From NCBI RefSeq assembly GCF_006539185.1, contig NZ_BJMN01000029.1:1-64000 (forward strand): a stretch of DNA of 64,000 bases. The letters run 5' to 3'. The stretch's first letter is position 1. Every line of letters starts with the position of its first letter. This document shows positions 1 to 9,695 of the stretch, piece after piece. The DNA comes from Streptomyces gardneri. Its GTDB lineage: Bacteria > Actinomycetota > Actinomycetes > Streptomycetales > Streptomycetaceae. A program made the position numbers and the translations under genes. The notes beneath the pieces are model-generated. The model had not been told where the DNA came from. It saw nothing but the letters and a program-made list of their open reading frames with translations, and did not search any database.

Positions 1-855
1 GGTTTCGGGAAGGGGCGGGGTGGGGGAATCCTCCCGTTCCTACGGCGCCGCACCCACCCCACCACCGACACCACCGACACCCCCCACACCCCCCACACCC
101 CCGACACCCCCCTCGTCCTCGCCGAGGGACTCGGCGTGCGACGCGGCCGCGTCGAGGCCCTCCGCCGCATCGACCTCCAGGTCGCCGCAGGCGAGACCCT
201 CGCCCTCATGGGGCGCAACGGCGCGGGCAAGTCCACCCTCCTCTCCACCCTCGTCGGCATGATCGCGCCCACCACCGGCACCGTCCGCGTCGCCGGCCGC
301 ACCCCCCACACCACCACCCCCCGCGAGCTGATCTGCCAGGTCGGCCTCGTCCCGCAGGAGCCCAGGGACCTGCTGTACGCGGACACCGTCGCCGCCGAGT
401 GCGCGGCAGCCGACGCGGACGCGGGCGCGCCGCCCGGGACCTGCCGGGACCTGGTCTCCGAGCTGCTGCCGGGGGTCGCGGACGACACGCACCCCCGGGA
501 CCTCTCCGAGGGGCAGCGGCTCGCGCTCGCGCTGGCCGTGGTCCTGACCGGCCGCCCTCCCCTCCTCCTTCTCGACGAGCCGACGCGCGGTCTGGACTAC
601 GCGGCCAAGGCCCGGCTCGTCACGCACCTGCGCGCGCTCGCGGCGGACGGTCACGCGATCGTGCTGGCCACGCACGACGTGGAGCTTGCGGCGGAGCTGG
701 CGCACCGGGTGGTGATCATCGCGGACGGCGAGGTGGTCGCGGACGGCCCGACCGCCGAGGTCGTCGTCTCCTCCCCCGCCTTCTCCCCGCAGGTCGCCAA
801 GATCCTCGCGCCGCAGCACTGGCTCACGGTCGAACAGGTGGAGGCGGCGCTGTGA
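1..855 (+). CDS. ECF-type ABC transporter ATPase, 3' part (partial at window start)
   Basis: The reading frame is open from base 1, so the gene begins outside the window. The visible part is one ABC domain: Walker A GRNGAGKST (about bases 210-236), a degenerate signature LSEGQRLALAL, Walker B LLLLDEPTRGLD and the switch histidine in ATHD. It is preceded by a Thr/Pro-rich linker, which suggests that this is the second domain of a fused double ATPase, as is common for energizing modules of ECF vitamin transporters in Streptomyces. The stop overlaps the GTG of the next gene (GTGA), so the two are translationally coupled. It would hydrolyse ATP on the cytoplasmic side to power import by the adjacent membrane component. 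The substrate cannot be told from sequence. Confidence 0.85.
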   Translation, partial: GFGKGRGGGILPFLRRRTHPTTDTTDTPHTPHTPDTPLVLAEGLGVRRGRVEALRRIDLQVAAGETLALMGRNGAGKSTLLSTLVGMIAPTTGTVRVAGRTPHTTTPRELICQVGLVPQEPRDLLYADTVAAECAAADADAGAPPGTCRDLVSELLPGVADDTHPRDLSEGQRLALALAVVLTGRPPLLLLDEPTRGLDYAAKARLVTHLRALAADGHAIVLATHDVELAAELAHRVVIIADGEVVADGPTAEVVVSSPAFSPQVAKILAPQHWLTVEQVEAAL

Positions 856-1745
856 AGCACACCGGCACCCGCCCCGTCCGGCTCGGCCCGCGCTCGGTCG
901 CCGCGCTCGTCCTGGTGTCCTTCATCGGGATCGTCGGCATCTGCTGGCCGCTCTTCGCGGACGCGTCCTCGGCCGTCACCACGCACTCGGCAGACGCTCC
1001 GTGGCTCTTCGCCGCTCTGCTGCCGCTGCTGATCGCGGTCGTGATCGCCACGATCTCCGACTGCGGGATGAACGCCAAGGCGATCGCGATGCTGGGGGTG
1101 CTCGCCGCCGTGGGGGCCGCGCTCCGCCCGCTCGGGGCGGGTACGGCGGGCCTGGAGCCGATGTTCTTCCTGATGGTGCTGAGCGGCCGGGTCCTCGGGC
1201 CGGGCTTCGGTTTCGTCCTCGGCTCGGTGACGATGTTCGCGTCGGCCCTGCTCACGGGCGGGGTAGGCCCCTGGATGCCGACGCAGATGCTCGCGATGGG
1301 CTGGTTCACGATGGGGGCCGGGCTGCTGCCGGCACCTGAGAGGCTCCGGGGCCGGGGTGAGCGGCTGATGCTCGCCGCGTACGGCTTCGTGGCGGCGTTC
1401 GCGTACGGCACGATCACCAACCTGTACGGCTGGGTGACCATCGGGGGCCAGGAGGCCGCCGCGGGCGACGGAAGCGGCGGTATCTACTTCGTACCCGGCG
1501 CTCCGCCCCACGAGAACCTCGTCCGCTTCCTCGCCTACGTCGTCGCCACCTCCCTCGGCTGGGACCTCGGCCGCGCCGCCCTGACCGTCGTCCTCACCCT
1601 CACCATCGGATCCACGCTTCTGAAGGCCCTGCGCCGTGCCACTCGCCGGGCGAACTTCGAGGCCCAGGTCACATTCGAAGGCCCGAAAAAGGGCGCTCCG
1701 GGTGAGGCGGCCCACAGGACCTACGTCACGTACGAGCCGAAATAG
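852..1745 (+). CDS. ECF transporter substrate-binding (S) component
   Basis: A polytopic membrane protein of 297 residues with about six hydrophobic segments. The first follows a short positive N-terminus, and later ones contain GRVLGPGFGFVLGSVTMFASA and a conserved MPTQMLAMGWFTMGAG stretch. The last two motifs are typical of S components of the cobalamin/biotin-like ECF group, which bind a vitamin or its precursor and dock on the shared ATPase module. The GTG start overlaps the stop of the upstream ATPase gene, which supports a common transcript. The C-terminal tail of about 40 residues is charged and probably cytoplasmic. The vitamin transported is unknown. A cobalamin precursor is possible but is only an inference. 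Confidence 0.8.
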   Translation: MKHTGTRPVRLGPRSVAALVLVSFIGIVGICWPLFADASSAVTTHSADAPWLFAALLPLLIAVVIATISDCGMNAKAIAMLGVLAAVGAALRPLGAGTAGLEPMFFLMVLSGRVLGPGFGFVLGSVTMFASALLTGGVGPWMPTQMLAMGWFTMGAGLLPAPERLRGRGERLMLAAYGFVAAFAYGTITNLYGWVTIGGQEAAAGDGSGGIYFVPGAPPHENLVRFLAYVVATSLGWDLGRAALTVVLTLTIGSTLLKALRRATRRANFEAQVTFEGPKKGAPGEAAHRTYVTYEPK

Positions 1746-1814
1746 TAGTCGGGCAGACCCACCCAAACCGCCCCACATCCCGCTATGACCTGCGGAAACA
1801 TCCCAACCCCACCC

Positions 1815-1834
1815 CCCGGGCCTTTCCGCCCGGG
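1815..1834 (+). terminator. GC hairpin downstream of the ECF genes
   Basis: A perfect stem CCCGGGC/GCCCGGG with a six-base loop lies 70 bases past the ECF stop codon. It has no U-tract, as is usual in Streptomyces. It could end the ECF transcript or form part of the long leader of the next gene. I looked for a ydaO-type (c-di-AMP) riboswitch in 1746-2030, which such cell-wall hydrolase genes often carry, and could not recognise one. Confidence 0.4.
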
Positions 1835-2030
1835 TCCGAACCTTCCTCGTACAGGGGGTCGTTGCGTCGATGCCCGGGCCCTGGTTTTGTAGTGGACGTC
1901 GCCAGGCAGCCGGTGCTCACCACAGCGCCTCGGACGGCCGGTTCCCCCAGTTTCCGGGTCTCCCGGGCTCTGGTTCCGGCTTGCCGAAATCGCCCGGCGC
2001 GGCCCTTGTTCCCGAAGTTAGGTAGAAACG

Positions 2031-2432
2031 TTGATCAGCTCGCTCACCACTCGTGTCGCCGCCCGCAAGAAGACCTTCGCCGCCACCGCAGCCGTGCTGC
2101 TGGGTGCGTCGGGTGCGGTGCTCGGCACGACGGGCTCGGCTTCGGCCGCCAGCCCGCAGGAGCTCGCTCGTGACATCGTCCCCGCCTCGCAGTACGCGGC
2201 CTTCAGCAAGATCGTCTCGCACGAGTCCGGCTGGAACCCCTCCGCCACCAACTCCTCCAGCGGCGCCTACGGCCTGGTCCAGGCCCTGCCGGCCTCGAAG
2301 ATGTCCTCGGCCGGTTCCGACTGGAAGACCAACCCGGCCACGCAGATCAAGTGGGGCCTGAACTACATGAACGAGCGCTACGGCTCCCCGAACGCCGCCT
2401 GGGCGTTCTGGCAGGCCAACGGCTGGTACTAA
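2031..2432 (+). CDS. Secreted lytic transglycosylase (SLT-like)
   Basis: A protein of 133 residues. Residues 1-40 form a Sec signal peptide (Arg/Lys-rich start, Ala-rich core, cleavage near GSASA-AS). The mature part is a compact goose-lysozyme/SLT-like domain with the catalytic glutamate in IVSHESGWNP, followed by the SGAYGLVQALP motif and a C-terminal NAAWAFWQANGWY typical of small Streptomyces transglycosylases. It would cleave peptidoglycan glycan strands outside the cell, with a role in growth or spore germination. The start is taken as TTG because it is the only one that includes the full signal peptide. The Shine-Dalgarno (GTTAGG) is weak. A strong terminator follows. Confidence 0.88.
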   Translation: MISSLTTRVAARKKTFAATAAVLLGASGAVLGTTGSASAASPQELARDIVPASQYAAFSKIVSHESGWNPSATNSSSGAYGLVQALPASKMSSAGSDWKTNPATQIKWGLNYMNERYGSPNAAWAFWQANGWY

Positions 2433-2462
2433 GAGTCCCGCCGCCGCACAGCGCACCCGCAA

Positions 2463-2493
2463 GGCCCCGCCCTCCGCTCGGAGGGGCGGGGCC
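2463..2493 (+). terminator. Intrinsic terminator after the transglycosylase gene
   Basis: A near-perfect hairpin (GGCCCCGCCCTCC / GGAGGGGCGGGGCC) lies 30 bases after the stop codon. The GC-rich stem has only a few loop bases and no clear U-run. Confidence 0.8.
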
Positions 2494-2538
2494 TGCGGCG
2501 TTTTCCGGGGTGGAGATCCCGCAGACGTGGAAATTTAG

Positions 2539-2553
2539 TAGACCGGTCGTCTA
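2539..2553. promoter_or_regulatory. TetR-type operator upstream of the nitronate monooxygenase gene
   Basis: TAGAC-CGGTC-GTCTA is an inverted repeat with 5-base arms and a 5-base centre. It sits about 55 bases before the ATG of the flavoprotein gene in an AT-rich patch that looks like the promoter. The size and position fit a dimeric repressor. No regulator gene is adjacent, so the binding protein is encoded elsewhere. Confidence 0.5.
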
Positions 2554-2606
2554 GTGTCCTTGGTGTCGGCGGACCCGGATCCCGCCGCGACGCCGGAGGC
2601 TGCCCC

Positions 2607-3731
2607 ATGTCCGCAGTACCCACCCCGCCCGCCGCCGAACGGCACCCCCTCGGCCCCGGCCGCTTCGGCGAGCTCGTCGGGACCGCGCTCCCCGTCGTCC
2701 AGGGACCCTTCGGCGGCGGCCTGTCCTCCGTGGCGCTCGCGGCCGCCGTCTCCGAGGGCGGCGGCCTCGGCTCGTACGGGGCCCACATCCACACCCCCGA
2801 GGAGATCACCGCGCTCGTGGCCCGGCTCCGCGCCGCCACCGGCCGGCCGTTCGCCGTGAACCTCTGGGTCCCGCAGGAGGGTGAGGCCGAGGCCCTCGCC
2901 GCCGCGGATCGGATGACGGCGGAGCACGTCGAGCGCCTGCGGCCGTACTACGAGGAGCTGGGCGTCCGGCCGCCGAGCGCCGGGGACGTACGGGCGTGGC
3001 CGGACTTCGACGAGCAGCTGGACGCGCTGCTCGCGGCGGCCCCGCCCGTGATCAGCCTGGTCATGGGCCTGCCGCCGCGCCGTCTCGCCGCCGAGGCCCG
3101 GCGGCGCGGGATCGTCGTGGTCGGCACGGCGACGACCGTCGACGAGGCCGTGGCCCTGGAGCGGGCGGGGGTGGACGCGGTCGTCGCCTCCGGCAGCGAC
3201 GCGGGCGGTCACCGGGGCGCCTTCCTCCGTCCGGTACGGGAGTCCCTGGTCGGCACCTTCTCCCTCGTCCCACAGGTGGCGGACGCGGTCACCGTTCCCG
3301 TGGTCGCGGCGGGCGGGATCGCCGACGGGCGCGGGATCGCCGCCGCGCTCGCCCTCGGCGCGGACGCCGTCCAGATCGGCACGGGCTTCCTCGCCACCCG
3401 GGAATCGGGGGCGAGCGAGGCCCACCGGCGGACCCTCGGCACCGCGGAGTCCCGGACGACCGTGCTCACCCGGCTCTTCTCCGGGCGCACGGCCCGGGGC
3501 ATCCCGAACCGTTTCGTCCTGGACATGGCGGCCCACGAGGACCATGTGCCGCCGTACCCCGTGCAGAACGCCCTGATGCAGCCGATCCGCCGGGCCGCCG
3601 CCGAGCAGGACCGCCCCGAGTACGTGAACCTGTGGGCCGGGCAGGCGGCGGCCCTGGCCCAGGAGTCCCCGTCGGCGGAGACGTACCTCGCCGACCTGGT
3701 CACGGACGCACGGAAGCGGCTCCCGGCCTGA
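2607..3731 (+). CDS. Nitronate monooxygenase-family flavoprotein
   Basis: A protein of 374 residues with the TIM-barrel fold of the NMO/2-nitropropane dioxygenase family. Visible motifs are VVQGPFGGGLSS near the N-terminus, VVASGSDAGGHRG (FMN phosphate and the family histidine), VPVVAAGGIADGRG and GADAVQIGTGFLAT. It is an FMN enzyme that oxidises nitronates or a related carbanion. The next genes are a thiolase and a CYP125-like P450. In mycobacteria a member of this family (IpdC) acts in steroid C/D-ring breakdown, so a steroid role is possible but only inferred. The ATG was chosen because the conserved region starts soon after it and a GGAGG-like site precedes it. Confidence 0.82.
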   Translation: MSAVPTPPAAERHPLGPGRFGELVGTALPVVQGPFGGGLSSVALAAAVSEGGGLGSYGAHIHTPEEITALVARLRAATGRPFAVNLWVPQEGEAEALAAADRMTAEHVERLRPYYEELGVRPPSAGDVRAWPDFDEQLDALLAAAPPVISLVMGLPPRRLAAEARRRGIVVVGTATTVDEAVALERAGVDAVVASGSDAGGHRGAFLRPVRESLVGTFSLVPQVADAVTVPVVAAGGIADGRGIAAALALGADAVQIGTGFLATRESGASEAHRRTLGTAESRTTVLTRLFSGRTARGIPNRFVLDMAAHEDHVPPYPVQNALMQPIRRAAAEQDRPEYVNLWAGQAAALAQESPSAETYLADLVTDARKRLPA

Positions 3732-3826
3732 CGGGGAAGCCGCTCCCGGCGTGACGCGGGCTCCCGGCCTGACGAGGAAGCCGCTTCCGGACGGCGGCCC
3801 GGCCCCGAGGGCGGGCCGCGTTCGCC

Positions 3827-4996
<1,170 letters not shown>

Positions 4997-5058
4997 GAGC
5001 TCGTCCTCTCCTCGACCGGTCGGGGTGTCCCGGCACCTCGCCCGGTCGGCGTCACGGG

Positions 5059-5080
5059 GAACTAGTACGCGTTCTAGTTC
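5059..5080. promoter_or_regulatory. KstR-like palindromic operator between thiolase and P450 genes
   Basis: A 22-base palindrome with one mismatch, arms GAACTAG.ACG and CGT.CTAGTTC, lies in the divergent promoter region. It resembles the actinobacterial KstR box (TnnAACnnGTTnnA), the operator of the TetR-family repressor of cholesterol-degradation genes. Identity is by resemblance only. Confidence 0.6.
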
Positions 5081-5225
5081 TGAGTGCAGTCTTATGACTG
5101 CTACCCCGGGTACGCAAGGGTCCGGGCCGCAACAGTTCTCGCCCCGCCTCTTGCTACTTGGCGAAGTCGTTACTAACTTTCCCGGCAGTTTCTGATGGGC
5201 CATCAGATAATGGAGCGTGTTGCCG

Positions 5226-6473
5226 ATGCCCTGCCCCCATCTCCCCGAAGGGTTCGACGCCACCGACCCCGACCTGCTCCGTGCACGCATACCCTTCCCG
5301 GAGTTCGCCCAGCTGCGGCAGACCGCACCCGTGTGGTGGTGCCCCCAGCCGGCCGGCATCACGGGCTTCGAGGACGAGGGGTACTGGGCGGTCACCCGTC
5401 ACGCGGACGTCAAGTACGTCTCGACGCACCCCGAGCTCTTCTCCTCGAACGCGAACACCGCCGTGATCCGCTTCAACGAGCACATCACGCGGGACCAGAT
5501 CGAGGTCCAGAAGATGATCATGCTCAACATGGACCCGCCCGAGCACACCCGGGTCCGCCAGATCGTCCAGCGCGGCTTCACCCCCCGGGCGATCCGGAAC
5601 CTGGAGGCCGCCCTGCGCGACCGCGCCCGCGCCATCGCCGAGGAGGCCCGGCAGAGCGCCGGCCCCGACGGCACCTTCGACTTCGTCACCCAGGTCGCCG
5701 TCGAACTGCCCCTCCAGGCCATCGCCGAGCTCATCGGCGTCCCCCAGGAGGACCGGTCCCGGATCTTCGACTGGTCGAACAAGATGATCGCGTACGACGA
5801 TCCCGAGTACGCCATCACCGAGGAGATCGGCGCCGAGGCCGCCATGGAACTCATCGGCTACTCGATGAACATGGCAGCGGCCCGCAAGGAGTGCCCGGCC
5901 GCCGACATCGTCAGCCAGCTCGTCGCCGCCGAAGGCCAGGGCAACCTCTCCTCCGACGAGTTCGGCTTCTTCGTGCTGCTGCTCGCCGTCGCCGGCAACG
6001 AGACCACGCGCAACGCCATCAGCCACGGCATGCACGCCTTCCTCACCCACCCCGACCAGTGGGAACTCTTCAAGCGGGAGCGGCCGGCGACCACCGCCGA
6101 GGAGATCGTGCGCTGGGCGACCCCGGTGGTCTCCTTCCAGCGGACCGCGACCCAGGACACCGAGATCGGCGGACAGAAGATCCGCGCGGGCGACCGCGTC
6201 GGCATCTTCTACTCCTCCGCCAACAACGACCCCGAGGTCTTCACCGAGCCCGAGCGCTTCGACATCACCCGCGACCCCAACCCGCACCTGGGCTTCGGCG
6301 GCGGCGGACCGCACTTCTGCCTCGGCAAGGCGCTCGCGATCAAGGAGATCGACCTGATCTTCAACGCGGTCGCGGACGTCATGCCCGACCTCACGCTCGC
6401 GGGCGAACCCCGCCGGCTGCGGGCGGCCTGGCTGAACGGGGTGAAAGAACTCAGGGTCCGCACGTCGGCCTGA
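5226..6473 (+). CDS. Cytochrome P450, CYP125-like (steroid 26/27-hydroxylase family)
   Basis: A soluble bacterial P450 of 415 residues. The I-helix oxygen-binding motif is LAVAGNETTRNAI, the K-helix ExxR is EEIVRW, and the heme loop is FGGGGPHFCLG with the Cys ligand. Long stretches such as VQKMIMLNMDPPEHTR and FGFFVLLLAVAGNETTRN match what I recall of mycobacterial CYP125A1, which oxidises the terminal methyl of the cholesterol side chain. It is divergent from a thiolase and shares a KstR-like operator with it. ATG at 5226 is preferred over GTG at 5217 because GGAG is better spaced from it. Ferredoxin partners are not nearby. Terpenoid substrates remain possible. Confidence 0.88.
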   Translation: MPCPHLPEGFDATDPDLLRARIPFPEFAQLRQTAPVWWCPQPAGITGFEDEGYWAVTRHADVKYVSTHPELFSSNANTAVIRFNEHITRDQIEVQKMIMLNMDPPEHTRVRQIVQRGFTPRAIRNLEAALRDRARAIAEEARQSAGPDGTFDFVTQVAVELPLQAIAELIGVPQEDRSRIFDWSNKMIAYDDPEYAITEEIGAEAAMELIGYSMNMAAARKECPAADIVSQLVAAEGQGNLSSDEFGFFVLLLAVAGNETTRNAISHGMHAFLTHPDQWELFKRERPATTAEEIVRWATPVVSFQRTATQDTEIGGQKIRAGDRVGIFYSSANNDPEVFTEPERFDITRDPNPHLGFGGGGPHFCLGKALAIKEIDLIFNAVADVMPDLTLAGEPRRLRAAWLNGVKELRVRTSA

Positions 6474-6578
6474 CCGGGCGCGGCCGGTCCCAAGAGCGGT
6501 GCGCGGCCGGGCACGGCCGGTGTCCCCGGAGCGGTGAGCGGCCGGAACCGGAACGGCACCGGCCGCGTCCGACCCCAC

Positions 6579-7700
6579 ATGCGGGGGACACAGAGAAGCA
6601 ATCCGGCCACCAGAATCCTGACCACGCTCATCGCGCTGCTCGCGCTCCAGCTCGGTTCGCTCGTCGCACCGGCGTACGCCTGCGGCTGCGGCGCGATGAT
6701 CCCGGACAGCTCCGAGCGCATCGGCGTCGACCGGGAGGAGTCGGCCGTCCGCTGGGACGGCCGCACCGAGACCGTCGTCATGCGCTTCAACGTCCACGGG
6801 AACGCCCGGCGGGCCGCCTGGATCATGCCGGTGCCGAGCCGGGCCGAGGTCGACCTCGGCGACCCGGCCCTCTTCGACGCGCTCGAATCGCTCACCGCGC
6901 CCGAGGAACGCGACCGGTACTACTTCTGGCCCCGTGAGGGCGACTGGCCGTTCGACACCTCGTACGGCGACGGGGCCGGCGCCGCCGCGCCCGGCGCGGC
7001 CCCCGGCGTAGGCGTCGTCGGCCGCGAGCGGCTCGGCCCCTTCGACGTGGCCCGGCTGACCGCCACCGACCCCGACGCGCTCGGCGACTGGCTGCACGCC
7101 AACGGCTTCGAGCTGCCCGAGCGGCTCCCCGGCGCGCTCCAGCCGTACGTCGACCGGAAGTGGGAGTACGTCGCCGTCCGCCTCGCCCCGCAGGAGAAGG
7201 GCGCCTCCCTCTCCGGCAAGCTGTCCCCGCTGCGGATCACTTTCGCCTCCCCCGAGCTCGTCTACCCCATGCGACTGTCCCGCCTCGCGAGGACACCGCA
7301 GACCCTCGGCCTGTACGTCCTCGCCGACCACCGGATGGAGCCCCGCTCCCCCATCGGCGGCGACCGCCCCGAGGTGACCTTCGCGGGCCGGATCGCCGGC
7401 GACGAGAACGCCGCCCTCGCCCGGCTCACCGGCGGCGCCCCCGTCCATCTGACGGCCCTGGAACAGAAGTTCCCCCACCCGGACCGCATCGACGACGACC
7501 ACCACCTCCGCACGGTCGCCGACACCCCGTACCGCGAAGTCGTCTACACCGACCGCCTGCTGACGATCGGCGACGACATCCCGGCATGGCTCGTGACGGT
7601 CGGCGGCGGCGCACTGCTCGCGACGGCGGCGACTCTCCTCGCCGTACGGGCGTCGAGGCGCCGCTCGCACCCCACCCCGGGTGTACGTTCGACTGCATGA
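6579..7700 (+). CDS. Secreted, membrane-anchored DUF2330-type protein
   Basis: About 373 residues. An N-terminal signal peptide ends near VAPAYA, and the mature start ACGCGAMIP carries two closely spaced cysteines, a mark of the DUF2330 family. A long extracellular domain follows, then a C-terminal membrane helix (PAWLVTVGGGALLATAATLLAV) and a basic tail, so the protein is anchored facing outward. The function of the family is unknown. Its stop overlaps the ATG of the methyltransferase gene (ATGA). A GTG at 6534 in frame is an alternative start, and the ATG gives a normal signal peptide. Confidence 0.75.
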   Translation: MRGTQRSNPATRILTTLIALLALQLGSLVAPAYACGCGAMIPDSSERIGVDREESAVRWDGRTETVVMRFNVHGNARRAAWIMPVPSRAEVDLGDPALFDALESLTAPEERDRYYFWPREGDWPFDTSYGDGAGAAAPGAAPGVGVVGRERLGPFDVARLTATDPDALGDWLHANGFELPERLPGALQPYVDRKWEYVAVRLAPQEKGASLSGKLSPLRITFASPELVYPMRLSRLARTPQTLGLYVLADHRMEPRSPIGGDRPEVTFAGRIAGDENAALARLTGGAPVHLTALEQKFPHPDRIDDDHHLRTVADTPYREVVYTDRLLTIGDDIPAWLVTVGGGALLATAATLLAVRASRRRSHPTPGVRSTA

Positions 7701-8377
7701 CGAACCCTCAGGCGAACCCTGCGTGGAGCGAAGTCGACCACTACATCACCGAACTGCTCGCCCCGGCCGACGAGGCGCTGACCGGCGCGCTCGCCGCGTC
7801 CACGGCGGCCGGCCTGCCCGAGATCGCGGTCGCCCCGAACCAGGGCAAGCTGCTGCACCTGCTCGCCGCGGCGCAGGGCGCACGGAACATCCTGGAGATC
7901 GGCACCCTCGGCGGGTACAGCACGATCTGGCTGGCCCGCGCCCTGCCCGCCGACGGCCGGCTGATCACCCTGGAGTACGACCCCGCCCACGCGGACGTCG
8001 CCCGCGCCAACATCGCCCGCGCCGGCCTCGACAAGCTCGTCGAGGTCCGCACGGGCGCGGCCCTGGACAGCCTGCCGCGCCTGGAGGAGGAGGGCGCGGG
8101 CCCCTTCGACCTCGTCTTCGTCGACGCCGACAAGGTCAACAACCCGCGGTACGTGGAATGGGCGCTGAAGCTCTCCCGCCCGGGCACGCTGATCATCGTC
8201 GACAACGTCGTACGCGGCGGGAAGGTCGCCACCGCGCATCCGGACGACCCCGCGATCACGGGCACCCGCGAGATGTTCGAACTGGTGGCCCGCGAACCCC
8301 GCCTGGACGCGACCGCGTTCCAGACGGTCGGCACGAAGGGTCACGACGGCCTCCTGCTGGCCCGCGTCGTCGGCTAA
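7697..8377 (+). CDS. O-methyltransferase (class I SAM-dependent, COMT-like)
   Basis: A protein of 226 residues of the small cation-dependent O-methyltransferase family. The SAM motif I is ILEIGTLGGYSTIWLA, the acidic residue after strand 2 is in LEYD, and the metal-binding region is FVDADKVNNPRYVEWAL followed by IIVDNVVRGGKV. It transfers a methyl group from SAM to a catechol-like hydroxyl; the substrate is unknown. It is translationally coupled to the DUF2330 gene by an ATGA overlap, although a functional link is not obvious. The 3' end overlaps by 4 bases the convergent serpin gene. Confidence 0.9.
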   Translation: MTNPQANPAWSEVDHYITELLAPADEALTGALAASTAAGLPEIAVAPNQGKLLHLLAAAQGARNILEIGTLGGYSTIWLARALPADGRLITLEYDPAHADVARANIARAGLDKLVEVRTGAALDSLPRLEEEGAGPFDLVFVDADKVNNPRYVEWALKLSRPGTLIIVDNVVRGGKVATAHPDDPAITGTREMFELVAREPRLDATAFQTVGTKGHDGLLLARVVG

Positions 8378-9558
8378 CGCTCGGGCGCGCTCCGCCGCCA
8401 GCCCACGAACAACGGCACCTCGCCCGAGGCGTCGAGGACGACGACGCCGAAGGGGCGGTCGAAGGCGATCCGCTCCACCACCGTGGGGCGGGGCGCGGCT
8501 GCGCTTCGGGTCATCGTCACCTGGGTGACGGCCGCCGCCTCGACGCCCTCCTCGGCGATCTCGACCACCGCCTCCTGCACGACCTTGTCGATGCACAGGT
8601 CGGCGGCGGAGATCCCGGAGAAGTCGGCCTCGGCCCCCAGTGCGAGGCGGACGCCGAGGGCGCCGAGCTGCCGGTGGACCAGCGTCTTGGTCCGGAGCGT
8701 GAAGCGCGGCAGCGCGAGATCGACCGAGTCGGCCACGAGCGGCACCCGCTCACCGGCCCCGGCCCAGGCGGCGGGCAGCACGGCACCGGGCCCGTCGCCC
8801 TCCGCCCCCAGCACGAACCGCACCCGAGCGCTCCGGCTCCCGCCACCGTCGTCACCGTTCCCGGCCCCGGCACAGGGCAGCTCGACGACGACCGTCCCGC
8901 CGCCCACGCGCCACACCCACCCGGCGGGAATCCGCTGCCGCATGGTCGGTACCGGCCGGGTGTCGCCGTTCCCGTCGGTGAAAGGCTCGTCGCTGGTGAG
9001 GTGCCCGGGGAAGGCGGTGAGCCAGGAGGCCTTCAGGGCGAGGGCGTTGACCAGGACGAGGTCCTCGGACCCTTCGAGGGCGAGCGGCAGCCGCGGGATC
9101 CGCCCGCCGGTGGCGGCCCGGACCCACGCGTCGATCTCCTCCTGCGCGTCAGGAATGTCGCCGAAGGACATGTCGTCCGTCGCCCCGAAGACCGCGTCGG
9201 GGAGGCCGGAGTACCCGGCACCCGGCAGCGTCCCGAACCCGACCCCGGGCAGCCCCCGCCGGAAGGAGTCGAGCACCGGCACCGCGCTCCACACCCCGGT
9301 CGCCACCGCGACCCCGTCCGTCCCGCCGAGCCACCGCCGGGCCTCGGTCACGGCACGGGCCGCGGCCTCCCCCTCGACCCCGAGCAGTCCCGCCAGTTCC
9401 TCCGCGGTCCGTCCCCGCGCCCCGGAGGCGACGGCCCCGAGGGCCGTCCACAACCCGACCGGCGACACGACGAAGTCCCCGTCCCCGAGCCGCGGCAGCC
9501 ACCGCGCCGCCAGCTCCCGTACCGCGCCCGCATCTGCCGCCGACTCGAACCCGGCCAT
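8374..9558 (-). CDS. Serpin-family protease inhibitor
   Basis: A protein of 394 residues with serpin landmarks: DFVVSPVGLWTALGAVASGA near the N-terminus, LVLVNALALKASW in the shutter region, a hinge EEGVEAAAVT before a variable loop, and the C-terminal block IAFDRPFGVVVLDASGEVPLFVGW. In inhibitory serpins the hinge P15-P9 is Gly, Thr/Ser, x, then small residues. Here it is G-V-E-A-A-A-V, so the small residues are present and P14 is Val. The reactive bond probably lies near TMTRSAAA, which would favour trypsin- or elastase-like targets; this is inference. There is no signal peptide with the ATG chosen (GGGGG upstream), so it may act inside the cell. Serpins are scattered and uncommon in bacteria. 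Confidence 0.85.
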   Translation of the reverse strand: MAGFESAADAGAVRELAARWLPRLGDGDFVVSPVGLWTALGAVASGARGRTAEELAGLLGVEGEAAARAVTEARRWLGGTDGVAVATGVWSAVPVLDSFRRGLPGVGFGTLPGAGYSGLPDAVFGATDDMSFGDIPDAQEEIDAWVRAATGGRIPRLPLALEGSEDLVLVNALALKASWLTAFPGHLTSDEPFTDGNGDTRPVPTMRQRIPAGWVWRVGGGTVVVELPCAGAGNGDDGGGSRSARVRFVLGAEGDGPGAVLPAAWAGAGERVPLVADSVDLALPRFTLRTKTLVHRQLGALGVRLALGAEADFSGISAADLCIDKVVQEAVVEIAEEGVEAAAVTQVTMTRSAAAPRPTVVERIAFDRPFGVVVLDASGEVPLFVGWRRSAPER

Positions 9559-9670
9559 GTCCCGCCCCCTGTTCGCCCCGCCCGTCCCGCATGTGTCGGG
9601 ACCATCATGACCGCGCCGGGGAGCGGACCTCACTCCGTCCCGACAGGTCGGTGTAGGAGACTGCAGACAC

Positions 9671-9682
9671 ATACGTACGTAT
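9671..9682. promoter_or_regulatory. Perfect palindrome before the ABM gene
   Basis: ATACGTACGTAT is a perfect 12-base palindrome 13 bases before the GTG start of the next gene, overlapping the likely promoter/leader. It resembles TetR-family operators. The regulator is not adjacent. Confidence 0.5.
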
Positions 9683-9695
9683 TGAGAGGTGTCGA

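Noticed and set aside
1746..2030. Possible c-di-AMP (ydaO-type) riboswitch before the transglycosylase gene
   Set aside because: This class often precedes such genes in Streptomyces, but I could not find its conserved core, only a simple GC hairpin.
5154..7670. Very long open frame on the minus strand opposite the P450 and DUF2330 genes
   Set aside because: It is a high-GC shadow frame; the plus-strand genes show clear family motifs and normal starts, and the antisense product has no recognisable domain.
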